In this document: positions 23,101-36,179 of the stretch, one piece after another | Position numbering within the stretch: the stretch's first letter is position 1 | Layout: each line of letters starts with the position of its first letter | Assembly: GCA_033782935.1 (NCBI GenBank) | Contig: JAWQEG010000508.1 | Location: 863,501 to 927,500, forward strand | Source: Petrolisthes cinctipes | Lineage: Eukaryota; Arthropoda; Malacostraca; Decapoda; Porcellanidae | DNA: 64,000 bases | Reading direction: 5' to 3' | Program-made: the position numbers and the translations under genes | The notes under the pieces: generated by a model | What the model was told of the DNA's origin: nothing | Databases searched by the model: none | What the model saw: the letters and a program-made list of their open reading frames with translations, nothing else

Positions 23101-26100
23101 TGAATTTGAGATATAAACGGGTACAGAAGATACATGCACATATTGACTTTGGGCACCAAAAATATCGATTTTCAGCATGTTTTGGGCCTGAATTTTGAAA
23201 ATACTCTAACACGGAGTAGGCATGTACAGATTGCTTCTGGGACCCCAAAATATCGAATTTTCGGGTGTTTAGGGCCAGAATTTGAGATATAAACGGGTAC
23301 AGAAGATGCATGCACATATCGACTTTTGGGCACCTAAAAGATCGATTTTCAGTATGTTTTGAGCATGTATTTTGAAAATACTCTAACACGGAGTAGGCAT
23401 GTACAGATCGCTTCTGGGACCCCTAAATATCGAATTTTCGTGTGTTTTGGGACTGAATTTGAGATATCGACTTTTTGGCACCTAAAAGATCGATTTTTAG
23501 CATGTTTTTAGCCTATATTTTGAAAATATTCTAGCACTGTGTAGGCATGTACAGATTGCTTCTGGGACCCCAAAATATTGAATTTTCGGGTGTTTTGAGC
23601 CTGAATTTGAGATATAAACGGGTACTGAAGATGCATGCACATATCGACTTTTGTGCACCTAAAAGATCGATTTTCAGTATGTTTTGAGCATGTATTTTGA
23701 AAATACTCTAACACGGAGTAGGCATGTACAGATCGCTTCTGGGACCCCTAAATATCGAATTTTCGGGTGTTTTGGGACTGAATTTGAGATATCGACTTTT
23801 TGGCACCTAAAAGATCGATTTTTAGCATGTTTTTAGCCTATATTTGAAATTATTCTAGCACTGTACAGATTGCTTCTGGGACCCCAAAATATTGAATTTT
23901 CGGGTGTTTTGAGCCTGAATTTGAGATATAAACGGGTACAGAAGATACATGCACATATTGACTTTGGGCACCAAAAATATCGATTTTCAGCATGTTTTGG
24001 GCCTGAATTTTGAAAATACTCTAACACGGAGTAGGAATGTACAGATCGCTTCTGGGACCCCAAAATATCGAATTTTCGGGTGTTTAGGGCCAGAATTTGA
24101 GATATAAACGGGTACAGAAGATGCATGCACATATCGACTTTTGGGCACCTAAAAGATCGATTTTCAGTATGTTTTTGGCCTGTATTTTAAAAATACTCTA
24201 ACACTGAGTAGGCATGTACAGATTGCTTCTGGGACCCCAAAATATCGAATTTTCGGGTGTTTTGAGCCTGAATTTGAGATATAAACGGGTACTGAAGATG
24301 CATGCACATATCGACTTTTGTGCACCTAAAAGATCGATTTTCAGTATGTTTTGAGCATGTATTTTGAAAATACTCTAACACGGAGTAGGCATGTACAGAT
24401 CGCTTCTGCGACCCCTAAATATCGAATTTTCGGGTGTTTTGGGACTGAATTTGAGATATCGACTTTTTGGCACCTAAAAGATCGATTTTTAGCATGTTTT
24501 TAGCCTATATTTTGAAAATATTCTAGCACTGTACAGATTGCTTCTGGGACCCCAAAATATTGAATTTTCGGGTGTTTTGAGCCTGAATTTGAGATATAAA
24601 CGGGTACAGAAGATACATGCACATATTGACTTTGGGCACCAAAAATATCGATTTTCAGCATGTTTTGGGCCTGAATTTTGAAAATACTCTAACACGGAGT
24701 AGGCATGTACAGATCGCTTCTGGGACCCCAAATTATCGAATTTTCGGGTGTTTTGAGCCTGAATTTGAGATATAAACGGGTACTGAAGATGCATGCACAT
24801 ATCGACTTTTGTGCACCTAAAAGATCGATTTTCAGTATGTTTTGAGCATGTATTTTGAAAATACTCTAACACGGAGTAGGCATGTACAGATCGCTTCTGG
24901 GACCCCTAAATATCAAATTTTCGGGTGTTTTGAGACTGAATTTGAGATATCGACTTTTTGGCACCTAAAAGATCGATTTTTAGCATGTTTTTAGCCTATA
25001 TTTTGAAAATATTCTAGCACTGAGTAGGCATGTACAGATTGCTTCTGGGACCCCAAAATATTGAATTTTCGGGTGTTTTGAGCCTGAATTTGAGATATAA
25101 ACGGGTACAGAAGATACATGCACATATTGACTTTGGGCACCAAAAATATCGATTTTCAGCATGTTTTGGGCCTGAATTTTGAAAATACTCTAACACGGAG
25201 TAGGCATGTACAGATCGCTTCTGGGACCGCAAAATATCGAATTTTCGGGTGTTTAGGGCCAGAATTTGAGATATAAACGGGTACAGAAGATGCATGCACA
25301 TATCGACTTTTGGGCACCTAAAAGATCGATTTTCAGTATGTTTTTGGCCTGTATTTTGAAAATACTCTAACACGGAGTAGGCATGTACAGATCGCTTCTG
25401 GGACCTCTAAATATCGAATTTTCGGGTGTTTTGGGACTGAATTTGATATATCGATTTTTTGGCACCTAAAATGTCGATTTTTAGCATGTTTTTAGCCTAT
25501 ATTTTGAAAATATTCTAGCACTGTGTAGGCATGTACAGATTGTTCTGGGACCCCAAAATAGTGAATTTTCGGGTGTTTTGAGCCTGAATTTGAGATATAA
25601 ACGGGTACAGAAGATAAATGCACATATTGACTTTGGGCATCTAAAATATCGATTTTCAGCATGTTTTGGGCCTGTATTTTGAAAATACTCTAACACTGAT
25701 TAGGCATGTACAGATTGCTTCTGGGACCCCAAAATATTGAATTTTCGGGTGTTTTGAGCCTGAATTTGAGATATAAACGGGTACTGAAGATGCATGCACA
25801 TATCGACTTTTGTGCACCTAAAAGATCGATTTTCAGTATGTTTTGAGCATGTATTTTGAAAATACTCTAACACGGAGTAGGCATGTACAGATCGCTTCTG
25901 GGACCCCTAAATATCGAATTTTCGGGTGTTTTGGGACTGAATTTGAGATATCGACTTTTTGGCACCTAAAAGATCGATTTTTAGCATGTTTTTAGCCTAT
26001 ATTTTGAAAATATTCTAGCACTGAGTAGGCATGTACAGATTGCTTCTGGGACCCCAAAATATTGAATTTTCGGGTGTTTTGAGCCTGAATTTGAGATATA

Positions 26101-27621
26101 AACGGGTACAGAAGATACATGCACATATTGACTTTGGGCACCAAAAATATCGATTTTCAGCATGTTTTGGGCCTGAATTTTGAAAATACTCTAACACGGA
26201 GTAGGCATGTACAGATACCTTCTGGGACCTCTAAATATCGATTTTTCGGGTGTTTTGGGACTGAATTTGAGATATCGATTTTTTGGCACCTAAAATGTCG
26301 ATTTTTAGCATGTTTTTAGCCTATATTTTGAAAATATTCTAGCACTGTGTAGGCATGTACAGATTGCTTCTGGGACCCCAAAATATTGAATTTTCGGGTG
26401 TTTTTAGCCTGAATTTGAGATATAAACGGGTACAGAAGATACATGCACATATTGACTTTGGGCATCTAAAATATCGATTTTCAGCATGTTTTGGGCCTGT
26501 ATTTTGAAAATACTCTAACACTGAGTAGGCATGTACAGATTGCTTCTGGGACCCCAAAATATTGAATTTTCGGGTGTTTTTAGCCTGAATTTGAGATATA
26601 AACGGGTACTGAAGATGCATGCACATATCGACTTTTGTGCACCTAAAAGATCGATTTTCAGTATGTTTTGAGCATGTATTTTGAAAATACTCTAACACGG
26701 AGTAAGCATGTACAGATCGCTTCTGGGACCCCTAAATATCGAATTTTCGGGTGTTTTGGGACTGAATTTGAGATATCGACTTTTTGGCACCTAAAAGATC
26801 GATTTTTAGCATGTTTTTAGCCTATATTTTGAAAATATTCTAGCACTGTACAGATTGCTTCTGGGACCCCAAAATATTAAATTTTCGGGTGTTTTGAGCC
26901 TGAATTTGAGATATAAACGGGTACAGAAGATACATGCACATATTGACTTTGGGCACCAAAAATATCGATTTTCAGCATGTTTTGGGCCTGAATTTTGAAA
27001 ATACTCTAACACGGAGTAGGCATGTACAGATCGCTTCTGGGACCCCAAAATATCGAATTTTCGGGTGTTTTGAGCCTGAATTTGTGATATAAACGGGTAC
27101 TGAAGATGCATGCACATATCGACTTTTATGCACCTAAAAGATCGATTTTCAGTATGTTTTGAGCATGTATTTTGAAAATACTCTAACACGGAGTAGGCAT
27201 GTACAGATCGCTTCTGGGATCCCTAAATATCGAATTTTCGGGTGTTTTGGGACTGAATTTGAGATATCGACTTTTTGGCACCTAAAAGATCGATTTTTAG
27301 CATGTTTTTAGCCTATATTTTGAAAATATTCTAGCACTGTGTAGGCATGTACAGATTGCTTCTGGGACCCCAAAATATTGAATTTTTGGGTGTTTTGAGC
27401 CTGAATTTGAGATATAAACGGGTACTGAAGATGCATGCACATATCGACTTTTGTGCACCTAAAAGATCGATTTTCAGTATGTTTTGAGCATGTATTTTGA
27501 AAATACTCTAACACGGAGTAGGCATGTACAGATCGCTTCTGGGACCCCTAAATATCGAATTTTCGGGTGTTTTGGGACTGAATTTGAGATATCGACTTTT
27601 TGGCACCTAAAAGATCGATTT

Positions 27622-30600
27622 TCAGAATGTTTTTAGTCTATATTTTGAAAATATTCTAGTACTGTACAGATTGCTTCTGGGACCCCAAAATATTGAATTT
27701 TCGGGTGTTTTGAGCCTGAATTTGAGATATAAACGGGTACAGAAGATACATGCACATATTGACTTTGGGCATCTAAAATATCGATTTTCAGCATGTTTTG
27801 GGCCTGTATTTTGAAAATACTCTAACACTGAGTTGGCATGTACAGATTGCTTCTGGGACCCCAAAATATTGAATTTTCGGGTGTTTTGAGCCTGAATTTG
27901 AGATATAAACGGGTACTGAAGATGCATGCACATATCGACTTTTGTGCACCTAAAAGATCGATTTTCAGTATGTTTTGAGCATGTATTTTGAAAATACTCT
28001 AACACGGAGTAGGCATGTACAGATCGCTTCTGGGACCCCTAAATATCGAATTTTCGGGTGTTTTGGGACTGAATTTGAGATATCGACTTTTTGGCACCTA
28101 AAAGATCGATTTTTAGCATGTTTTTAGCCTATATTTTGAAAATATTCTAGCACTGTGTAGGCATGTACAGATTGCTTCTGGGACCCCAAAATATTGAATT
28201 TTCGGGTGTTTTGAGCCTGAATTTGAGATATAAACGGGTACTGAAGATGCATGCACATATCGACTTTTGTGCACCTAAAAGATCGATTTTCAGTATGTTT
28301 TGAGCATGTATTTTGAAAATACTCTAACACGGAGTAGGCATGTACAGATCGCTTCTGGGACCCCTAAATATCGAATTTTCGGGTGTTTTGGGACTGAAAT
28401 TGAGATATCGACTTTTTGGCACCTAAAAGATCGATTTTTAGCATGTTTTTAGCCTATATTTTGAAAATATTCTAGCACTGTACAGATTGCTTCTGGGACC
28501 CCAAAATATTGAATTTTCGTGTGTTTTGAGCCTGAATTTGAGATATAAACGGGTACAGAAGATACATGCACATATTGACTTTGGGCACCAAAAATATCGA
28601 TTTTCAGCATGTTTTGGGCCTGAATTTTGAAAATACTCTAACACGGAGTAGGCATGTACAGATCGCTTCTGGGACCCCAAAATATCGAATTTTCGGGTGT
28701 TTTGAGCCTGAATTTAAGATATAAACGGGTACTGAAGATGCATGCACATATCGACTTTTGTGCACCTAAAAGATCGATTTTCAGTATGTTGTGAGCATGT
28801 ATTTTTAAAATACTCTAACACGGAGTAGGCATGTACAGATCGCTTCTGGGACCCCTAAATATCGAATTTTCGGGTGTTTTGGGACTGAATTTGAGATATC
28901 GACTTTTTGGCACCTAAAAGATCGATTTTTAGCATGTTTTTAGCCTATATTTTGAAAATATTCTAGCACTGTGTAGGCATGTACAGATTGCTTCTGGGAC
29001 CCCAAAATATTGAATTTTCGGGTGTTTTGAGCCTGAATTTGAGATATAAACGGGTACAGAAGATACATGCACATATTGACTTTGGGCATCTAAAATATCG
29101 ATTTTCAGCATGTTTTGGGCCTGTATTTTGAAAATACTCTAACACTGAGTAGGCATGTACAGATTGCTTCTGGGACCCCAAAATATTGAATTTTCGGGTG
29201 TTTTGAGCCTGAATTTGAGATATAAACGGGTACTGAAGATGCATGCACATATCGACTTTTGTGCACCTAAAAGATCGATTTTCAGTATGTTTTGAGCATG
29301 TATTTTGAAAATACTCTATCACGGAGTAGGCATGTACAGAACGCTTCTGGGACCCCTAAATATCGAATTTTCGGGTGTTTTGGGACTGAATTTGAGATAT
29401 CGACTTTTTGGCACCTAAAAGATCGATTTTTAGAATGTTTTTAGCCTATATTTTGAAAATATTCTAGTACTGTACAAATTGCTTCTGGGACCCCAAAATA
29501 TTGAATTTTCGGGTGTTTTGAGCCTGAATTTGAGATATAAACGGGTACAGAAGATACATGCACATATTGACTTTGGGCATCTAAAATATCGATTTTCAGC
29601 ATGTTTTGGGCCTGTATTTTGAAAATACTCTAACACTGAGTAGGCATGTACAGATTGCTTCTGGGACCCCAAAATATTGAATTTTCGGGTGTTTTGAGCC
29701 TGAATTTGAGATATAAACGGGTACTGAAGATGCATGCACATATCGACTTTTATGCACCTAAAAGATCGATTTTCAGTATGTTTTGAGCATGTATTTTGAA
29801 AATACTCTAACACGGAGTAGGCATGTACAGATCGCTTCTGGGACCCCTAAATATCGAATTTTCGGGTGTTTTGGGACTGAATTTGAGATATCGACTTTTT
29901 GGCACCTAAAAGATCGATTTTTAGCGTGTTTTTAGCCTATATTTTGAAAATATTCTAGCACTGTGTAGGCATGTACAGATTGCTTCTGGGACCCCAAAAT
30001 ATTGAATTTTCGGGTGTTTTGAGCCTGAATTTGAGATATAAACGTGTACTGAAGATGCATGCACATATCGACTTTTGTGCACCTAAAAGATCGATTTTCA
30101 GTATGTTTTGAGCATGTATTTTGAAAATACTCTAACACGGAGTAGGCATGTACAGATCGCTTCTGGGATCCCTAAATATCGAATTTTCTGGTGTTTTGGG
30201 ACTGAATTTGAGATATCGACTTTTTGGCACCTAAAAGATCGATTTTTTGCATGTTTTTAGCCTATATTTTGAAAATATTCTAGCACTGTACAGATTGCTT
30301 CTGGGACCCCAAAATATTGAATTTTCGGGTGTTTTGAGCCTGAATTTGAGATATAAACGGGTACAGAAGATACATGCACATATTGACTTTGGGCACCAAA
30401 AATATCGATTTTCAGCATGTTTTGGGCCTGAATTTTGAAAATACTCTAACACGGAGTAGGCATGTACAGATCGCTTCTGGGACCCCAAAATATCGAATTT
30501 TCGGGTGTTTTGAGCCTGAATTTAAGATATAAACGGGTACTGAAGATGCATGCACATATCGACTTTTGTGCACCTAAAAGATCGATTTTCAGTATGTTGT

Positions 30601-33370
30601 GAGCATGTATTTTTAAAATACTCTAACACGGAGTAGGCATGTACAGATCGCTTCTGGGACCCCTAAATATCGAATTTTCGGGTGTTTTGGGACTGAATTT
30701 GAGATATCGACTTTTTGGCACCTAAAAGATCGATTTTTAGCATGTTTTTAGCCTATATTTTGAAAATATTCTAGCACTGTGTAGGCATGTACAGATTGCT
30801 TCTGGGACCCCAAAATATTGAATTTTCGGGTGTTTTGAGCCTGAATTTGAGATATAAACGGGTACAGAAGATACATGCACATATTGACTTTGGGCATCTA
30901 AAATATCGATTTTCAGCATGTTTTGGGCCTCTATTTTGAAAATACTCTAACACTGAGTAGGCATGTACAGATTGCTTCTGGGACCCCAAAATATCGAATT
31001 TTCGGGTGTTTTGAGCCTGAATTTAAGATATAAACGGGTACTGAAGATGCATGCACATATCGACTTTTGTGCACCTAAAGGATCGATTTTCAGTATGTTT
31101 TGAGCATGTATTTTGAAAATACTCTAACACGGAGTAGGCATGTACAGATCGCTTCTGGGACCCCTAAATATCGAATTTTCGGGTGTTTTGGGACTGAATT
31201 TGAGATATCGACTTTTTGGCAGCTAAAAGACCGATTTTTAGCATGTTTTTAGCCTATATTTTGAAAATATTCTAGCACTGTGTAGGCATGTACAGATTGC
31301 TTCTGGGACCCCAAAATATTGAATTTTCGGGTGTTTTGAGCCTGAATTTGAGATATAAACGGGTACTGAAGATGCATGCACATATCGACTTTTGTGCACC
31401 TAAAAGATCGATTTTCAGTATGTTTTGAGCATGTATTTTGAAAATACTCTAACACGGAGTAGGCATGTACAGAACGCTTCTGGGACCCCTAAATATCGAA
31501 TTTTCGGGTGTTTTGGGACTGAATTTGAGATATCGACTTTTTGGCACCTAAAAGATCGATTTTTAGAATGTTTTTAGCCTATATTTTGAAAATATTCTAG
31601 TACTGTACAGATTGCTTCTGGGACCCCAAAATATTGAATTTTCGGGTGTTTTGAGCCTGAATTTGAGATATAAACGGGTACAGAAGATACATGCACATAT
31701 TGACTTTGGGCATCTAAAATATCGATTTTCAGCATGTTTTGGGCCTGTATTTTGAAAATACTCTAACACTGAGTTGGCATGTACAGATTGCTTCTGGGAC
31801 CCCAAAATATTGAATTTTCGGGTGTTTTGAGCCTGAATTTGAGATATAAACGGGTACTGAAGATGCATGCACATATCGACTTTTGTGCACCTAAAAGATC
31901 GATTTTCAGTATGTTTTGAGCATGTATTTTGAAAATACTCTAACACGGAGTAGGCATGTACAGATCGCTTCTGGGACCCCTAAATATCGAATTTTTGGGT
32001 GTTTTGGGACTGAATTTGAGATATCGACTTTTTGGCACCTAAAAGATCGATTTTTAGCATGTTTTTAGCATATATTTTGAAAATATTCTAGCACTGTGTA
32101 GGCATGTACAGATTGCTTCTGGGACCCCAAAATATTGAATTTTCGGGTGTTTTGAGCCTGAATTTGAGATATAAACGGGTACTGAAGATGCATGCACATA
32201 TCGACTTTTGTGCACCTAAAAGATCGATTTTCAGTATGTTTTGAGCATGTATTTTGAAAATACTCTAACACGGAGTAGGCATGTACAGATCGCTTCTGGG
32301 ATCCCTAAATATCGAATTTTCTGGTGTTTTGGGACTGAATTTGAGATATCGACTTTTTGGCACCTAAAAGATCGATTTTTAGCATGTTTTTAGCCTATAT
32401 TTTGAAAATATTCTAGCACTGTACAGATTGCTTCTGGGACCCCAAAATATTGAATTTTCGGGTGTTTTGAGCCTGAATTTGAGATATAAACGGGTACAGA
32501 AGATACATGCACATATTGACTTTGGGCACCAAAAATATCGATTTTCAGCATGTTTTGGGCCTGAATTTTGAAAATACTCTAACACGGAGTAGGCATGTAC
32601 AGATCGCTTCTGGGACCCCAAAATATCGAATTTTCGGGTGTTTTGAGCCTGAATTTAAGATATAAACGGGTACTGAAGATGCATGCACATATCGACTTTT
32701 GTGCACCTAAAAGATCGATTTTCAGTATGTTGTGAGCATGTATTTTTAAAATACTCTAACACGGAGTAGGCATGTACAGATCGCTTCTGGGACCCCTAAA
32801 TATCGAATTTTCGGGTGTTTTGGGACTGAATTTGAGATATCGACTTTTTGGCACCTAAAAGATCGATTTTTAGCATGTTTTTAGCCTATATTTTGAAAAT
32901 ATTCTAGCACTGTGTAGGCATGTACAGATTGCTTCTGGGACCCCAAAATATTGAATTTTCGGGTGTTTTGAGCCTGAATTTGAGATATAAACGGGTACAG
33001 AAGATACATGCACATATTGACTTTGGGCATCTAAAATATCGATTTTCAGCATGTTTTGGGCCTGTATTTTGAAAATACTCTAACACTGAGTAGGCATGTA
33101 CAGATTGCTTCTGGGACCCCAAAATATCGAATTTTCGGGTGTTTTGAGCCTGAATTTAAGATATAAACGGGTACTGAAGATGCATGCACATATCGACTTT
33201 TGTGCACCTAAAAGATCGATTTTCAGTATGTTTTGAGCATGTATTTTGAAAATACTCTAACACGGAGTAGGCATGTACAGATCGCTTCTGGGACCCCTAA
33301 ATATCGAATTTTCGGGTGTTTTGGGACTGAATTTGAGATATCGACTTTTTGGCACCTAAAAGATCGATTT
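27622..33370. repeat. Three copies of an ~1808-bp, 11-monomer super-repeat
   Basis: The copies run 27622-29429, 29430-31562 and 31563-33370. Unit spacings are 491-325-491-501 in the first and third copies; the second has an added 325-bp dimer (2133 bp). Private marks recur: 'cagaatg' or 'tagaatg' at each copy start, 'ctagtactgta' near 27656, 29464 and 31598, and 'tatgttgtgagcatg' near 28787, 30595 and 32728. The last set is 1808 and 2133 bp apart, matching the unit lengths. Confidence 0.88.
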
Positions 33371-36179
33371 TTAGAATGTTTTTAGCCTATATTTTGAAAA
33401 TATTCTAGCATTGTACAGATTGCTTCTGGGACCCCAAAATATTGAATTTTCGGGTGTTTTGAGCCTGAATTTGAGATATAAACGGGTACAGAAGATACAT
33501 GCACATATTGACTTTGGGCACCAAAAATATCGATTTTCAGCATGTTTTGGGCCTGAATTTTGAAAATACTCTAACACGGAGTAGGCATGTACAGATCGCT
33601 TCTGGGACCCCAAAATATCGAATTTTCGGGTGTTTAGGGCCAGAATTTGAGATATAAACGGGTACAGAAGATGCATGCACATATCGACTTTTGGGCACCT
33701 AAAAGATCGATTTTCAGTATGTTTTTGGCCTGTATTTTGAAAATACTCTAACACGGAGTAGGCATGTACAGATCGCTTCTGGGACCTCTAAATATCGAAT
33801 TTCGGGTGTTTTGGGACTGAATTTGAGATATCGATTTTTTGGCACCTAAAATGTCGATTTTTAGCATGTTTTTAGCCTATATTTTGAAAATATTCTAGCA
33901 CTGTGTAGGCATGTACAGATTGCTTCTGGGACCCCAAAATATTGAATTTTCGGGTGTTTTGAGCCTGAATTTGAGATATAAACGGGTACTGAAGATACAT
34001 GCACATATTGACTTTGGGCATCTAAAATATCGATTTTCAGCATGTTTTGGGCCTGTATTTTGAAAATACTCTAACACTGAATAGGCATGTACAGATTGCT
34101 TCTGGGACCCCAAAATATTGAATTTTCGGGTGTTTTGAGCCTGAATTTGAGATATAAACGGATACTGAAGATGCATGCACATATCGACTTTTGTGCACCT
34201 AAAAGATCGATTTTCAGTATGTTTTGAGCATGTATTTTGAAAATACTCTAACACGGAGTAGGCATGTACAGATCGCTTCTGGGACCCCTAAATTGCGAAT
34301 TTTCGGGTGTTTTGGGACTGAATTTGAGATATCGACTTTTTGGCACCTAAAAGATCGATTTTTAGCATGTTTTTAGCCTATATTTTAAAAATATTCTAGC
34401 ACTGTACAGATTGCTTCTGGGACACCAAAATATTGAATTTTCGGGTGTTTTGAGCCTGAATTTGAGATATAAACGGGTACAGAAGATACATGCACATATT
34501 GACTTTGGGCACCAAAAATATCAATTTTCAGCATGTTTTGGGCCTGAATTTTGAAAATACTCTAACACGGAGTAGGCATGTACAGATCGCTTCTGGGACC
34601 CCAAAATATCGAATTTTCGGGTGTTTAGGGCCAGATTTTGAGATATAAACGGGTACAGAAGATGCATGCACATATCGACTTTTGGGCACCTAAAAGATCG
34701 ATTTTCTGTATGTTTTTGGCCTGTATTTTGAAAATACTCTAACACGGAGTAGGCATGTACAGATACCTTCTGGGACTTCTAAATATCGAATTTTCGGGTG
34801 TTTTGGGACTGAATTTGAGATATCGATTTTTTGGCACCTAAAATGTCGATTTTTAGCATGTTTTTAGCCTATATTTTGAAAATATTCTAGCACTGTGTAG
34901 GCATGTACAGATTGCTTCTGGGACCCCAAAATATTGAATTTTCGGGTGTTTTGAGCCTGAATTTGAGATATAAACGGGTACAGAAGATACATGCACATAT
35001 TGACTTTGGGCATCTAAAATATTGATTTTCAGCATGTTTTGGGTCTGTATTTTGAAAATACTCTAACACTGAGTAGGCATGTACAGATTGCTTCTGGGAC
35101 CCCAAAATATTGAATTTTCGGGTGTTTTGAGCCTGAATTTGAGATATAAACGGGTACTGAAGATGCATGCACATATCGACTTTTGTGCACCTAAAAGATC
35201 GATTTTCTGTATGTTTTGAGCATGTATTTTGAAAATACTCTAACACGGAGTAGGCATGTACATATCGCTTCTGGGACCCCTAAATATCGAATTTTCGGGT
35301 GTTTTGGGACTGAATTTGAGATATCGACTTTTTGGCACCTAAAAGATCGATTTTTGGCATGTTTTTAGCCTATATTTTGAAAATATTCTAGCACTGTGTA
35401 GGCATGTACAGATTGCTTCTGGGACCCCAAAATATTGAATTTTCGGGTGTTTTGAGCCTGAATTTGAGATATAAACGGGTACAGAAGATACATGCACATA
35501 TTGACTTTGGGCATCTAAAATATCGATTTTCAGCATGTTTTGGGCCTGTATTTTGAAAATACTCTAACACTGAGTAGGCATGTACAGATTGCTTCTGGGA
35601 CCCCAAAATATTGAATTTTCGGGTGTTTTGAGCCTGAATTTGAGATATAAACGGATACTGAAGATGCATGCACATATCGACTTTTGTGCACCTAAAAGAT
35701 CGATTTTCTGTATGTTTTGAGCATGTATTTTGAAAATACTCTAACACGGAGTAGGCATGTACAGATCGCTTCTGGGACCCCTAAATATCGAATTTTCGGG
35801 TGTTTTGGGACTGAATTTGAGATATCGACTTTTTGGCACCTAAAAGATCGATTTTTGGCATGTTTTTAGCCTATATTTTGAAAATATTCTAGCACTGTGT
35901 AGGCATGTACAGATTGCTTCTGGGACCCCAAAATATTGAATTTTCGGGTGTTTTGAGCCTGAATTTGAGATATAAACGGGTACTGAAGATTCATGCTCAT
36001 ATCGACTTTTGTGCACCTAAAAGATCGATTTTCAGTATGTTTTGAGCATGTATTTTGAAAATACTCTAACACGGAGTAGGCATGTACAGATTGCTTCTGG
36101 GATCCCTAAATATCGAATTTTCGGGTGTTTTGGGAATGAATTTGAGATATCGACTTTTTGGCACCTAAAAGATCGATTT

